Assembly: GCA_017619315.1 (NCBI GenBank)
Contig: JAFZSN010000004.1
Location: 56,998-120,997, forward strand
Direction: 5' to 3'
Source of the DNA: Candidatus Saccharimonadota bacterium
GTDB lineage: Bacteria; Patescibacteriota; Saccharimonadia; Saccharimonadales; Saccharimonadaceae
Length of the DNA: 64,000 nt
How positions within the stretch are numbered: position 1 is the stretch's first letter; the number at the start of each line of letters is the position of its first letter. This document shows positions 50,976 through 59,256 of the stretch, one piece after another. The notes beneath the pieces were generated by a model. That model was not told the origin of the DNA, ran no database searches, and saw only the letters and a program-made list of their open reading frames with translations. A program made the translations under genes and the position numbers.

Positions 50976-51602
50976 TTATTTCTCCCCCTTATAAATCCAG
51001 ACCTTTACGCCAACGATACCGGCAATAGTTTGAGCGTGATGACAGTGATAATCAATGTCAGCTCTCAAAGTATGTAGAGGCACCGAACCTTCGATGAATT
51101 TCTCACGGCGGCTCATTTCGGCACCGTTCAAACGTCCAGCGACCTCGATACGTACACCCTTAGCACCAGCGTTCATCGTAGATGACAAAGCCATCTTGAC
51201 AGCGCGGCGGAAGTTCATACGTTTGCCAAGCTGAAAACCAATGTTCTCAGCAACGAGTTTGGCGTTGAGTTCTGGTTTCTTAACTTCTTCTACATTAATA
51301 CGGATAGGACCGTCGATGATTTTCTCAAGTCCTTTCTTTAGTTCATTGATCCCTGCGCCTTGTTTACCAATCACAGTACCAGCCTTTGCGGTTAGAATCG
51401 TGATAGTTGTAAGATTAGCGGAGCGTTCAATGTTGATTCGCGCAATCGTCGGACGAGACTTGTATCTGTTCTCGATAAATTCGCGAATCTTTACGTCTTC
51501 CACTAGCCAGTGGCGGAAATCAGCCTTCCTAGTGAACCACTTTGAAGACCAGTCCTTGCTGACCTGGAGACGGTAAGAGATGGGATTAACCTTCTGACCC
51601 AT
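50976..51602 (-). CDS. rpsC: Small ribosomal subunit protein uS3
   Basis: 208 residues. MGQKVNPISYRLQ, the KH domain with GVIGKQGAGINELKKGLEKI, and GRLNGAEMSRREKFIEGSVPLHTLRADIDY are typical. S3 lines the mRNA entry tunnel. Confidence 0.96.
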   Translation of the reverse strand: MGQKVNPISYRLQVSKDWSSKWFTRKADFRHWLVEDVKIREFIENRYKSRPTIARINIERSANLTTITILTAKAGTVIGKQGAGINELKKGLEKIIDGPIRINVEEVKKPELNAKLVAENIGFQLGKRMNFRRAVKMALSSTMNAGAKGVRIEVAGRLNGAEMSRREKFIEGSVPLHTLRADIDYHCHHAQTIAGIVGVKVWIYKGEK

Positions 51603-51603
51603 A

Positions 51604-52029
51604 TTACTTTTTCTCCTTCTTCGCTTTCACCTCTGTTTTTTCGGCTTTTTTGTCCTCAGAGGCGGTTTTCTTAACTTTTTCTTCGCCTGCGACCTCAACA
51701 AAAATGTTGGACGAAATGATCTCATAAGGTAATGCGCGACCGCGAGATGCTGGCTTGTAGCGGCGCATCCTGGTCCCACTAGTTACAAAAATTCTTGCAA
51801 TCCGAATGGTTTTCGGATCAATCGAAACTTTGGAATTGTTAAGCAAATTTGCATTTGCCGACTCCACAGCTTTAAGTACTGCCTTGGCAGCACGACGTGG
51901 AGTGTGCTCTAGAATCACTACCGCATCCGCGACGTAACGATCACGTACGAGCGCAGCCACAATGTTAGTCTTTCTAGGCTGTGAATCAACTCCTTTCGCA
52001 TATGCATGTGCAAAATGTGTATCTGCCAT
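51604..52029 (-). CDS. rplV: Large ribosomal subunit protein uL22
   Basis: 141 residues. The core SQPRKTNIVAALVRDRYVADAVVILEHTPRRAAKAVLKAVESANANL is L22; the tunnel loop RRYKPASRGRALPYEII is present. The C-terminal 25 residues are Lys/Glu-rich. Confidence 0.94.
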   Translation of the reverse strand: MADTHFAHAYAKGVDSQPRKTNIVAALVRDRYVADAVVILEHTPRRAAKAVLKAVESANANLLNNSKVSIDPKTIRIARIFVTSGTRMRRYKPASRGRALPYEIISSNIFVEVAGEEKVKKTASEDKKAEKTEVKAKKEKK

Positions 52030-52031
52030 AA

Positions 52032-52322
52032 TTACTTTCCTTTCGCCGCCGCTGCCTCAGCTGCCTTCTTGCCGCCGTGGCGTTTAAATTTACGAGTTGG
52101 CGCAAATTCACCAAGCTTATGACCCACCATGTTTTCTGAAATAAACACCGGAACGTGCACTTTGCCATTGTGAACAGCGATTGTACGACCTACCATCTCT
52201 GGTGAAATCGTTGAATAACGCGCCCAGGTCTTGATAACAGTGCGGTCATCTGAGGTAAGTGCGGCAATCTTCTTTGCGAGTTTGTAGTCCACAAATGGAC
52301 CCTTCTTAAGACTCCTAGACAT
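52032..52322 (-). CDS. rpsS: Small ribosomal subunit protein uS19
   Basis: 96 residues. [69 protein letters not shown] are diagnostic. Confidence 0.96.
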   Translation of the reverse strand: MSRSLKKGPFVDYKLAKKIAALTSDDRTVIKTWARYSTISPEMVGRTIAVHNGKVHVPVFISENMVGHKLGEFAPTRKFKRHGGKKAAEAAAAKGK

Positions 52323-53158
52323 TATCTCCTCTTTCCTTCGTGGCGACTGCGCACGATCATTTTATTAGTTTTCTTATTACGACGAGTACGGTAACCAAGC
52401 GTGAGTTGACCCCATGGGGTACGAGGCGCTTTACCAGAACCGTGACGACCACCATCACCACCACCGTGTGGGTGATCTGTAGCGTTCATAACGACACCAC
52501 GTACAGTTGGGCGGATACCTTTACGGCGACGGCGCCCTGCTGCACCGATCTTTACGTTCTGATGTTGTACGTTTGAAACTGTACCGATTGATGCTTCACA
52601 GGTAACAAGTACCTTTCTTACTTCGCCAGATGGCATCTTGAGAGTGGCATAGCCATTTTCTTTTGCCATAAGCTGTGCTGAAGCACCAGCTGCGCGTACC
52701 ATTTGAGCACCACGACCAGGCGTTAATTCAATTGCGTACACGAATGTACCAACTGGAATGTTCTCGAGTGGCATTCTACTAGAATCCTCAACATCGATTT
52801 CCTTGCCAGTCTTGAATTTTGTACCCTTAGTCATCTTGGTGTCAGCCAAAACGTAGTAATATACGCCATTTTGGTCTTTAACTCTTGCAATCCTAGCCGA
52901 ACGGTTTGGATCGTACTCGATCTCTTCAACTGTTAAAGTCAAATCTGCTGGTAGCTTGTAAGTCATCACACGATAGTGACGCTTTACACCACCACCACGA
53001 TGTCGTACGGTGATACGACCTTGGTTGTTTTTACCCGCCTGTTGCTTCTTTGCTCTAAGCAAAGACTTCATCGGCTTATTCGTCGTAATCTGATCATAAT
53101 CCTCAGTTGTTTTTTGACGTTGAGCCGGAGTAATTGGGCGGTAAGCTTTAATTGCCAT
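52322..53158 (-). CDS. rplB: Large ribosomal subunit protein uL2
   Basis: 278 residues, full length. [18 protein letters not shown] and the peptidyl-transferase region [30 protein letters not shown] are present. Confidence 0.97.
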   Translation of the reverse strand: MAIKAYRPITPAQRQKTTEDYDQITTNKPMKSLLRAKKQQAGKNNQGRITVRHRGGGVKRHYRVMTYKLPADLTLTVEEIEYDPNRSARIARVKDQNGVYYYVLADTKMTKGTKFKTGKEIDVEDSSRMPLENIPVGTFVYAIELTPGRGAQMVRAAGASAQLMAKENGYATLKMPSGEVRKVLVTCEASIGTVSNVQHQNVKIGAAGRRRRKGIRPTVRGVVMNATDHPHGGGDGGRHGSGKAPRTPWGQLTLGYRTRRNKKTNKMIVRSRHEGKRR

Positions 53159-53571
53159 TACTTCTTCTCCTTCCCTGCATTCTTGTCAGCCTTCTTGTCC
53201 GTCTTCACGTCCTTTTTGGCTTCCTTTGCGCTGGTTTTCTTTTCTTCTTCAGGCTGATCTTCAAATACCTTGATAGAATCACCCTGCTTTAGTCTTACAT
53301 AAGCAAACTTCTTGTCTTGGCGATGAGTAATGCCAGGATAAGCGTGCTTGCCTTTGCTGAATTTCGTTTTCTTACCTTTGCGAATCATAGTTCTAACATC
53401 GGTAACAGTAACGTTAAACTCTTTTTCTACCATCTTTGCAATCTCTTGCTTGCCCATCGATCTTTTCACTGGGAAAACGTAAATACGATTGGTTTGCTCA
53501 AGATAGCTTTTCTCGGTTGCGCGAGGCTCCAAGAGATGTAGTTCGATATTGGTATTGTCGTTCTTTGCCAT
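53158..53571 (-). CDS. rplW: Large ribosomal subunit protein uL23 with charged tail
   Basis: 137 residues. The core EPRATEKSYLEQTNRIYVFPVKRSMGKQEIAKMVEKEFNVTVTDVRTM is typical of L23, which forms the docking site at the exit tunnel. A Glu/Lys-rich tail of about 35 residues follows. Confidence 0.95.
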   Translation of the reverse strand: MAKNDNTNIELHLLEPRATEKSYLEQTNRIYVFPVKRSMGKQEIAKMVEKEFNVTVTDVRTMIRKGKKTKFSKGKHAYPGITHRQDKKFAYVRLKQGDSIKVFEDQPEEEKKTSAKEAKKDVKTDKKADKNAGKEKK

Positions 53572-53572
53572 C

Positions 53573-54169
53573 TTACTTCTCCTCTCCTAGTAGCCATTTT
53601 TCAGTAGCTTTAAGAGCAGCGTCGCTAAAAAGAATTGCATCTGCATTCATGATGTCAAATACATTGAGGTAAGTAGCACGTACCAATTTTACGTTTGGTA
53701 AGTTGTTTGTCGAACGTAGAACTTCCGGCGTCTTTTCAGCCGCTACGGCTAGTACATTCTTACCCTCAAGCTTCATATCCTTCAAAACTTTCACTGCGTC
53801 CTTAGTCTTGCCAGTGAGTTTGACCTCTTTGTCAAGCACAAAGACTGCCTTGTCAGCATTTTTCATGCTAAGAGCTTGGCGAACCGCAAGAAGCTTTGAT
53901 GATTTTGAGATTTTCTTGGTGAAATTCTCATTGCTGGTACGACCAAAGGCCACACCACCATGACGCCAAATCGGGTTACGAGTTGAGCCAAAACGTGCTC
54001 TACCAGTACCTTTTTGCCTCCATGGCTTCTTACCGCCACCTCTTACTTCACCGCGCTTCAAAGTTTTAGCGTGGCTAGAACGTGAGTTAGCAAGATATGC
54101 ATCATAAGCGAGTTTCACGAGTTCATGGTTTTCTACGGTTAAACCAAAAATATCTTTATTTAAAGCCAT
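53573..54169 (-). CDS. rplD: Large ribosomal subunit protein uL4
   Basis: 198 residues. SSHAKTLKRGEVRGGGKKPWRQKGTGRARFGSTRNPIWRHGGVAFG is the diagnostic tunnel extension. In other bacteria L4 can regulate this operon by binding its leader RNA. Confidence 0.96.
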   Translation of the reverse strand: MALNKDIFGLTVENHELVKLAYDAYLANSRSSHAKTLKRGEVRGGGKKPWRQKGTGRARFGSTRNPIWRHGGVAFGRTSNENFTKKISKSSKLLAVRQALSMKNADKAVFVLDKEVKLTGKTKDAVKVLKDMKLEGKNVLAVAAEKTPEVLRSTNNLPNVKLVRATYLNVFDIMNADAILFSDAALKATEKWLLGEEK

Positions 54170-54170
54170 A

Positions 54171-54791
54171 TTACTCCTTTCCCTCCACGCTTACGATACC
54201 TTTACGTGGGCCTGGCACTGCGCCTTTTAGACCAATCACGTTGTTTTCTGCATCGATGTAAGCTACTACTAAATTCTTAACAGTAACTGTATCGTGACCC
54301 ATACGACCAGGCATCTTTTTACCCTTGAAAACCTTCTGTGGGTACATCGAACCGATGGAACCAACACGACGAATGTTTCCCTTAAAACCGTGGGTATTGC
54401 GTGATTCGTTAAAGTTATAACGCTTCACTGTACCAGCAAAACCTTTACCTTTACTAGTACCAGTTACTGCAACCTTGTCCCCTAATTTGAAACTTTCGAC
54501 CGTGACTTTGTCACCGAGTTTCATGCCCTCTGGAATTTCCTCAACGCGAAATTCTTTAAGGACTTTAGGACTAATATTTTCACCAGCCTTTTTGACGTGG
54601 CCGGAAACCGACTTGCTCAGATTCTTACCCTGACCGTAGCCCACTTGCACAGCATTATAACCATCTGATTCGACAGTCTTTATCTGAGTCACCGTGCACG
54701 GACCGGCTTGGAGAATAGTGACAGGAGTCACCATGCCATCTTCACCGATAATCTGGGTCATACCAACTTTGGTGCCGAGAATGACTTGCAT
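54171..54791 (-). CDS. rplC: Large ribosomal subunit protein uL3
   Basis: 206 residues. MQVILGTKVGMTQII, GKGFAGTVKRYNF, THGFKGNIRRVGSIGSMYPQKVFKGKKMPGRMG are diagnostic. It is the first gene of the operon here; rpsJ (uS10), usually just upstream, is not present in this window. Confidence 0.97.
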   Translation of the reverse strand: MQVILGTKVGMTQIIGEDGMVTPVTILQAGPCTVTQIKTVESDGYNAVQVGYGQGKNLSKSVSGHVKKAGENISPKVLKEFRVEEIPEGMKLGDKVTVESFKLGDKVAVTGTSKGKGFAGTVKRYNFNESRNTHGFKGNIRRVGSIGSMYPQKVFKGKKMPGRMGHDTVTVKNLVVAYIDAENNVIGLKGAVPGPRKGIVSVEGKE

Positions 54792-55050
54792 CCTATTCCT
54801 TTCGTTTATTAACCTTTGTTTTGTGCGCTTTTAAGAGCGCGTTAGAGTTTTGCCTCTGTACAACAGGCAAAACTACTATTTTTTTCCGCCTATAACGGAG
54901 TTTTTTGAGAATTTTACTTCTGTACACCAAGTAAAATTTTCTCTGTCGCAATCTTGAAAGCTCCACTAACAAAATTGCACTATTAAAACTAGACTTTTAG
55001 GACGGTTTCCACTCGTGAGTATGGCGGACCTCTCCTTGTGTCTAGGTAAC
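54792..55050 (-). promoter_or_regulatory. 259-nt structured leader of the ribosomal operon
   Basis: Minus-strand RNA. Two hairpins have nearly the same 9-nt loop: loop GGTGTACAG with stem ...ACTT/AAGT (54943-54907) and loop GTTGTACAG with stem ...GCCT/AGGC (54874-54846). The stems differ in compensating pairs while the loops are kept, pointing to a protein-binding site. A further stem CTAGAC / GTCTAG lies near the 5' end, and GCGCTCTTAAAAGCGC near the start codon. This is likely autogenous control by a ribosomal protein; which one is unknown. Confidence 0.6.
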
Positions 55051-55056
55051 GAATAA

Positions 55057-55085
55057 ATTATATCACAGATTTTTCCCCTTGCCAA
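55057..55085 (-). promoter_or_regulatory. Promoter of the rplC-rpsH operon
   Basis: Complement strand TTGGCA (55085-55080), 17 bp, TATAAT (55062-55057) with TGA extension. Confidence 0.75.
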
Positions 55086-55097
55086 CCCCTATTTTGC

Positions 55098-55130
55098 ATG
55101 AAAAAGGAGGCTTTTTTAGCCTCCTTTAAC
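55098..55130 (-). terminator. Terminator of the 160-aa gene
   Basis: AAAGGAGGCT / AGCCTCCTTT with an AAAAA loop and T-run, between the 160-aa gene and the ribosomal operon promoter. Confidence 0.85.
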
Positions 55131-55150
55131 TTAAATAGAACTTAACCTTT

Positions 55151-55633
55151 TTAGACAATTCTTTTGACCTGATCAATTGCTTCCTCAAGCGCGCGATCGA
55201 TAAAATAGCCAAATGCTTCAAGGTCGTGGCCTCCTTCATCGTAATACTCACGTGTCATTTTAATTAAGCCTCTGACCATTTTAGTGGCTCCGTCGAGCCA
55301 GTCAGGATAGTCATAAGTCATTACCTCGACTTCCTCAATCGTAAGAGCCTTGACCGCAGAAGCATAGCAGGCCTCTTTTTCGTCCTTGAACAAATCAAGG
55401 GTCGAAGGGTCAAAAATCTCCTCGATTTTCGCATCGCTCTCGAGAGCCTCCTTAATTCTTTCAGGAGAATTCTCAAAGAAATCAACGATCTGGACCCAAA
55501 TCACACTCTCTATAGCATCGTTCTTCAACGCCGTACAAAAACGGCCAGGGCCTACCACCTTGATAAGCTCCAACGAATATTTAGAAATATCCGTTTTTTC
55601 TTTAAGCTCTTCCAGAAATGTTCTTCCTTCCAT
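55151..55633 (-). CDS. Unknown 160-aa protein
   Basis: AAAGGGGGG precedes ATG. It is an acidic helical protein (EELKEKTDISKYSLELIKVVGPGRFCTALKNDAIESVIWVQIVDFF...) with no signal, membrane segment or recognised family. It is monocistronic and resembles the accessory island genes in style. Confidence 0.72.
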   Translation of the reverse strand: MEGRTFLEELKEKTDISKYSLELIKVVGPGRFCTALKNDAIESVIWVQIVDFFENSPERIKEALESDAKIEEIFDPSTLDLFKDEKEACYASAVKALTIEEVEVMTYDYPDWLDGATKMVRGLIKMTREYYDEGGHDLEAFGYFIDRALEEAIDQVKRIV

Positions 55634-55746
55634 ATTGCCCCCCTTTCACTTTTAGGATTTCGATCTATACTTTAAACAACAAATTATGCCCATTCAGACA
55701 TGATCAATACTCCTATTATATCACGAAACAATAAACACGTCAATGC

Positions 55747-56823
55747 TTATATCATATTTTCCAAATACGAATCAATAAATCCGTCAATTTTCCCATCTAA
55801 CACCGCGTCCGGGTCAGTCTCTTCGTACCCAGTCCGCGTATCCTTTACTAATTTATAGGGTTGTAAGACATAATTCCTAATCTGTTGCCCCCATCCCGCT
55901 GATTCGCCAGCCCTTAGCTCCCCGATTGTCGCCGCATGCTGCTCCAGCTGCATTTGTACCAATTTACCCCTTAAAATCTCCATCGCTTTCTCCTTATTTT
56001 GGAGCTGCGAACGTTCATTCTGAATCGCCACCACGGTGTTTGTAGGAATATGGGTGATTCTCACCGCCGAGTTCGTCGTATTTACCGACTGCCCACCATG
56101 CCCGCCAGCATGATAAACATCAATTCTAAGATCTTTATCATCAATCATCACCTCAGAATCTGCCTTTATTACCGGCAAAATCTCCACAAGCGCAAACGAA
56201 GTCTGCCTGAGATTATTTGCATTAAATGGCGAGAGGCGCACCAGTCTATGTACTCCATGCTCAGATTTTAGCCAACCATACGCATCCCTACCTGCTACCT
56301 CATATACCGCTGTCTTAATCCCGGCCTCTTCGCCCTGAGTCCTCTCTAAGCATGTCGCCTTCCAACCTTTTTTCTCGAAAAACCTGAGATACATCCTCTC
56401 AAGCATCCCCGCCCAATCCATCGCCTCTGTTCCGCCCGCTCCAGAGGTAATCCTGATAATCGCATCTTTGCCGTCATATATCCCTTGGAACCTCAGGGCT
56501 TTCTTAAGCTCCACAAGTTGGTTTTCCATCGCCTCAACTTGCCCCTCGATCTCACCCTTCAAACTATCATCCGCAAGACTAATCAAATCTTTCAAATCTT
56601 CAATCTGAGTCTTCAATAAATTCCAAGGTACAACCTCATCGTTTAACGCAGCTAACTCTTGATTTTTCTCAGTCGCGAGTTTTACATCCCGCCAAATTTC
56701 CGGCTCCGCTACTTGTTTTTCAAGTTCACTGACTTTTGTATTTTTTTCTTCAATCTTTAGCTTTTCATAAGATTTCAAAAACTCTACTGTTAGTTCTGCT
56801 AATCGTTTTTCGAGTTCTTGCAT
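55747..56823 (-). CDS. prfB: Peptide chain release factor 2
   Basis: 358 residues from ATG 56823 (MQELEKRLAEL). It releases peptides at UGA and UAA. The codon-recognition tripeptide SPF (198-200) and catalytic GGQ (243-245) identify RF2. There is no programmed frameshift: the frame is continuous. TATAAT (56836-56831, complement) is 7 nt before ATG, so the mRNA is probably leaderless. The presence of RF2 indicates UGA is a stop codon here. Confidence 0.94.
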   Translation of the reverse strand: MQELEKRLAELTVEFLKSYEKLKIEEKNTKVSELEKQVAEPEIWRDVKLATEKNQELAALNDEVVPWNLLKTQIEDLKDLISLADDSLKGEIEGQVEAMENQLVELKKALRFQGIYDGKDAIIRITSGAGGTEAMDWAGMLERMYLRFFEKKGWKATCLERTQGEEAGIKTAVYEVAGRDAYGWLKSEHGVHRLVRLSPFNANNLRQTSFALVEILPVIKADSEVMIDDKDLRIDVYHAGGHGGQSVNTTNSAVRITHIPTNTVVAIQNERSQLQNKEKAMEILRGKLVQMQLEQHAATIGELRAGESAGWGQQIRNYVLQPYKLVKDTRTGYEETDPDAVLDGKIDGFIDSYLENMI

Positions 56824-56848
56824 AAGACATATTATACCATATAAGCCA

Positions 56849-56957
56849 TTGACGGAACCTGCTACCATTAGTATAATGGTAGCAGGTGGCAAGCTCTAGA
56901 AACTTGCCTTGGTTTGGATTAGTTGCTCTCGTCTTCTACGACAAGAGTAACTTTTTT
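56849..56957 (+). ncRNA. Small RNA of leader/microprotein locus 1
   Basis: TTGACG (56849-56854), 17 bp, TATAAT (56872-56877). The predicted RNA (about 56884-56957) has hairpin GGCAAG-CTCTAGAAA-CTTGCC and terminator stem GTTGCTCTCGTC / GACAAGAGTAAC with six T (56922-56957). It is antisense to the 3' half of the microprotein gene. The locus 2 counterpart keeps promoter, loop and terminator, and the hairpin stem changes in compensating pairs (GGCAAG/CTTGCC to GACAAA/TTTGTC). Confidence 0.65.
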
Positions 56958-57002
56958 GTTTTTAGGCTTAAGCTTGAATCTAAAGTAAAACTCTATCTCC
57001 AT
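56919..57002 (-). CDS. 27-aa microprotein, locus 1
   Basis: AAAGGAGGCTGCT precedes ATG 57002. The peptide starts MEIEFYFRFKLKPKNKKVTL and ends VVEDESN. It aligns with the 25-aa peptide of locus 2 (MRIELHFTLIIKPKTKKVTV..., AIDEQ), and several differences are third-base changes that keep the amino acid (Lys, Pro, Glu), which supports real translation. It is probably a beta hairpin. The function is unknown. Confidence 0.6.
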   Translation of the reverse strand: MEIEFYFRFKLKPKNKKVTLVVEDESN

Positions 57003-57211
57003 AGCAGCCTCCTTTCTGTTTTTGTCTAACAAATCGGGGGCATCCACCTAAGCTATCTAGAATTACCGCGCGTAAATCCCCCCCTTCTCGGGGCGAACCC
57101 ACCGCACCAAATGTCGTGGTTCGCCCTTCGCGGAGGGAATCTACTATTTCTCGCCAAACAAAATTTTCTCCAACCCGCAGCAATATAAACACACCAAAAA
57201 TATAAAAACAA
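57003..57211 (-). promoter_or_regulatory. Promoter and about 175-nt structured leader of microprotein locus 1
   Basis: Complement strand TTGTTT (57211-57206), 18 bp, TATATT (57187-57182). The leader shares many blocks with locus 2: GGGTTGGAGAAA, GGTGCGGT, AAGGGGGGGATT, TTCTAGATA and a run of C before the ribosome binding site. Pairing of GGGCGAACCAC with GTGGGTTCGCCC is visible. It is riboswitch-like in layout, but no known class is recognised. Confidence 0.5.
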
Positions 57212-57249
57212 CCCCGAGTTTTCAAAAAATTTGCATGAGAATAATAAAA

Positions 57250-57285
57250 AACGAAACAGGAATGATCCTGCTTCGTTTTCTCCAA
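57250..57285. terminator. Terminator of the 85-aa gene
   Basis: AACGAAGCAGGATCATTCCTG/TTTCGTT hairpin with T-runs on the minus strand. Confidence 0.75.
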
Positions 57286-57304
57286 CTTTTAGCCTACTCG
57301 AAGC

Positions 57305-57562
57305 CTAAGCTGGTTGTGTGAGGTGCCAGGAAAGGTCGCGCGAGTTGAACTCGAGCGTTATTTGTTCCCGACCTACGAGCACGTCGAAGATATGAAGTGC
57401 CACCCCGCCCACAAATTTGATTTGTGTGCGAAGAAGCTCTGATACTTCAGTTTCAGATTCGCCTCGCCGCCTAAAAGTAAGTGGCTGGCATGGCGTCATC
57501 TCATACCCAAACAGAGCCATGACTTCGACCTGTTCTGTTTTATTTTTGTTAAAGTTTTTCAT
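57305..57562 (-). CDS. Unknown 85-aa protein
   Basis: AAAGGAG precedes ATG. It is a small soluble protein (MALFGYEMTPCQPLTFRRRG, VGGVALHIFDVLVGREQITLEF). It is not recognised. The promoter is an extended -10 TGATATAAT near 57709-57717 with TTGACC upstream, leaving a leader of about 140 nt. The leader holds GGTCACTGGCAA, perfectly complementary to a segment in the leader of microprotein locus 2. Confidence 0.65.
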   Translation of the reverse strand: MKNFNKNKTEQVEVMALFGYEMTPCQPLTFRRRGESETEVSELLRTQIKFVGGVALHIFDVLVGREQITLEFNSRDLSWHLTQPA

Positions 57563-57739
57563 AAAAGACTCCTTTAAATTAAATTTATTAGAGCCATTTA
57601 TGCGAGCCCAAATTTAGTAGGCTCTTGGTCACGAAGGCTAAATGACAAAACCTCACGCGACTAAAAACTTTTCTCATTGCCAGTGACCGAAGTGTAGCAT
57701 GAGCACCTTAATTATATCACATTTGCCCCCGGTCAAGTT

Positions 57740-58687
57740 CTAGGCCGAGAGCCTAATCACCTCGCGCGCTTCTTCTACCGAGTGCGTCTCCATCAATTTC
57801 GCCCTTAATTCCTTTGCTCCAGGAAAATTATTGATATAAATCTTAAAGAAATGCTTCAAAGGTTCATACGAAACATAGTGCTTCTTAGACTGCTCCTCAT
57901 ATAAATCTAAATGCAATTTCAAGAGGTCCATTAACTCTTCCTGGGTCGGAACATGATCAGTAAAGCAATATGGATTCTGGAAAACCCCACGCCCAATCAT
58001 AAAGCCATCCACCTCTGGATATTTCTCATATAGTTCCAATGCATGAGCTTTATCGCGAATGTCGCCGTTGATGATCAGTTTAGTTTCTGGGCTCAATTCA
58101 TCTCTTAGTTTAATAATCTCCGAGATCAACTCGTAATGCGCCGGTACCTTACTCATCTCCTTCTTGGTCCGAAGGTGCACAGTCAATGCCGCCGGATGCT
58201 CATTTAGTAGAACCGGCAGCCATTCTTTATATTCCTCAGGTTGGCTCCATCCCAGTCTCGTCTTTACAGAAACCGGCAGATCGGTGGATTTAGTAGCATT
58301 TCTGAGGCATTCTACCGCGAGTTCCGGCGTCTTAATCATCGCCGCCCCACCTCCGGCCTTATTCACATGCTTATCTGGGCAACCAAAATTCAAATCCACC
58401 CCCGAAAACCCAAGTGAAGAAAGCGCGGTGCAAGTTTCCGAAAAATGCTCCGGATTCTTCCCCCAAATCTGCGCAATAATCGGCGCATCAGTCGGCGCAA
58501 CCTCTAACCGCTCCAGCGCATTCGCCCGCCCTTTTTCCGACGCATAAGAAGACACATTGGTAAACTCCGTGAAAAACAAGTCCGGACGCCCCGCCCGCGC
58601 TACTACCTGTCTGAACATAATATCCGTCACCCCCTCCATCGGGGCTAATATCAAAAATGGTTTCTTTAAATCTTGCCAAATACCCAT
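57740..58687 (-). CDS. dus: tRNA-dihydrouridine synthase
   Basis: 315 residues, normal for Dus enzymes, which reduce uridine in tRNA with FMN and NADPH. LAPMEGVTDIMFRQV, GVDLNFGCPDKHVNKAGGGAAMIK (with the catalytic-type Cys), SVKTRLGW, INGDI and GFMIGRGVFQNP are all present. It is transcribed alone between the two microprotein loci. Confidence 0.92.
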   Translation of the reverse strand: MGIWQDLKKPFLILAPMEGVTDIMFRQVVARAGRPDLFFTEFTNVSSYASEKGRANALERLEVAPTDAPIIAQIWGKNPEHFSETCTALSSLGFSGVDLNFGCPDKHVNKAGGGAAMIKTPELAVECLRNATKSTDLPVSVKTRLGWSQPEEYKEWLPVLLNEHPAALTVHLRTKKEMSKVPAHYELISEIIKLRDELSPETKLIINGDIRDKAHALELYEKYPEVDGFMIGRGVFQNPYCFTDHVPTQEELMDLLKLHLDLYEEQSKKHYVSYEPLKHFFKIYINNFPGAKELRAKLMETHSVEEAREVIRLSA

Positions 58688-58754
58688 AAGTTTATTTACC
58701 TTACCCGCCTAATCTAACACATCCCCGTGTGCAAATCAACCCCCTATAAAACCC

Positions 58755-58861
58755 TTGACAAGAACCTGCTACCATTAGTACAATGGTAGCAGGAGACAAA
58801 CTCTAGAAATTTGTCTTTTGGTTGGTAGTTACTGTTCGTCTATGGCGACAGTAACTTTTTT
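58755..58861 (+). ncRNA. Small RNA of leader/microprotein locus 2
   Basis: TTGACA (58755-58760), 18 bp, TACAAT (58779-58784). The predicted RNA (about 58791-58861) has hairpin GACAAA-CTCTAGAAA-TTTGTC and terminator GTTACTGT / ACAGTAAC (58828-58855) with six T. Homologous to 56849-56957. Confidence 0.65.
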
Positions 58862-58906
58862 AGTTTTTGGTTTTATAATGAGAGTAAAATGCAGTTCTAT
58901 TCTCAT
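58829..58906 (-). CDS. 25-aa microprotein, locus 2
   Basis: AAAAGGAGGCGTT precedes ATG 58906. The peptide is MRIELHFTLIIKPKTKKVTV then AIDEQ. It is homologous to the 27-aa peptide of locus 1. The end is antisense to the plus-strand small RNA. The function is unknown. Confidence 0.6.
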   Translation of the reverse strand: MRIELHFTLIIKPKTKKVTVAIDEQ

Positions 58907-59125
58907 AACGCCTCCTTTTTTGTTTTTGTTTTCAAAATTGGGGGCATTTACCAAGGGTATCTAGAATCACCATGCTACAAATCCCCCCTTTAGCGGGACA
59001 AGTAACCGCACCTGGTCACTGGCAATTATTTAAACTCATCCCGCGGCGAGGAGGATTTATATCCGCACAAACTAAAATTTCTCCAACCCGAGGGCATTAT
59101 ATACACACGATAATCTAAAATACAA
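58907..59125 (-). promoter_or_regulatory. Promoter and about 183-nt structured leader of microprotein locus 2
   Basis: Complement strand TTGTAT (59125-59120), 18 bp, TATAAT (59101-59096). The leader shares conserved blocks with locus 1 (GGGTTGGAGAAA, GGTGCGGT, AAGGGGGGATT, TTCTAGATA, ATGCCCCC). It contains TTGCCAGTGACC, complementary to the leader of the 85-aa gene. Confidence 0.5.
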
Positions 59126-59256
59126 CCCCGGAATAACGAAAAGTTTGCATGAGTACTACCGCCCCTGTTATTTTTGGCATGATTGTCCCGCTTAACCAAA
59201 GCACTACCAGAACGCAGCACTTGTTGACTCCCAGTAGTTAGAGTATAATATCAAGT

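Noticed and set aside
56980-57285. 101-aa minus-strand reading frame
   Set aside because: It runs through the structured leader of microprotein locus 1, has no ribosome binding site at its start and odd composition.
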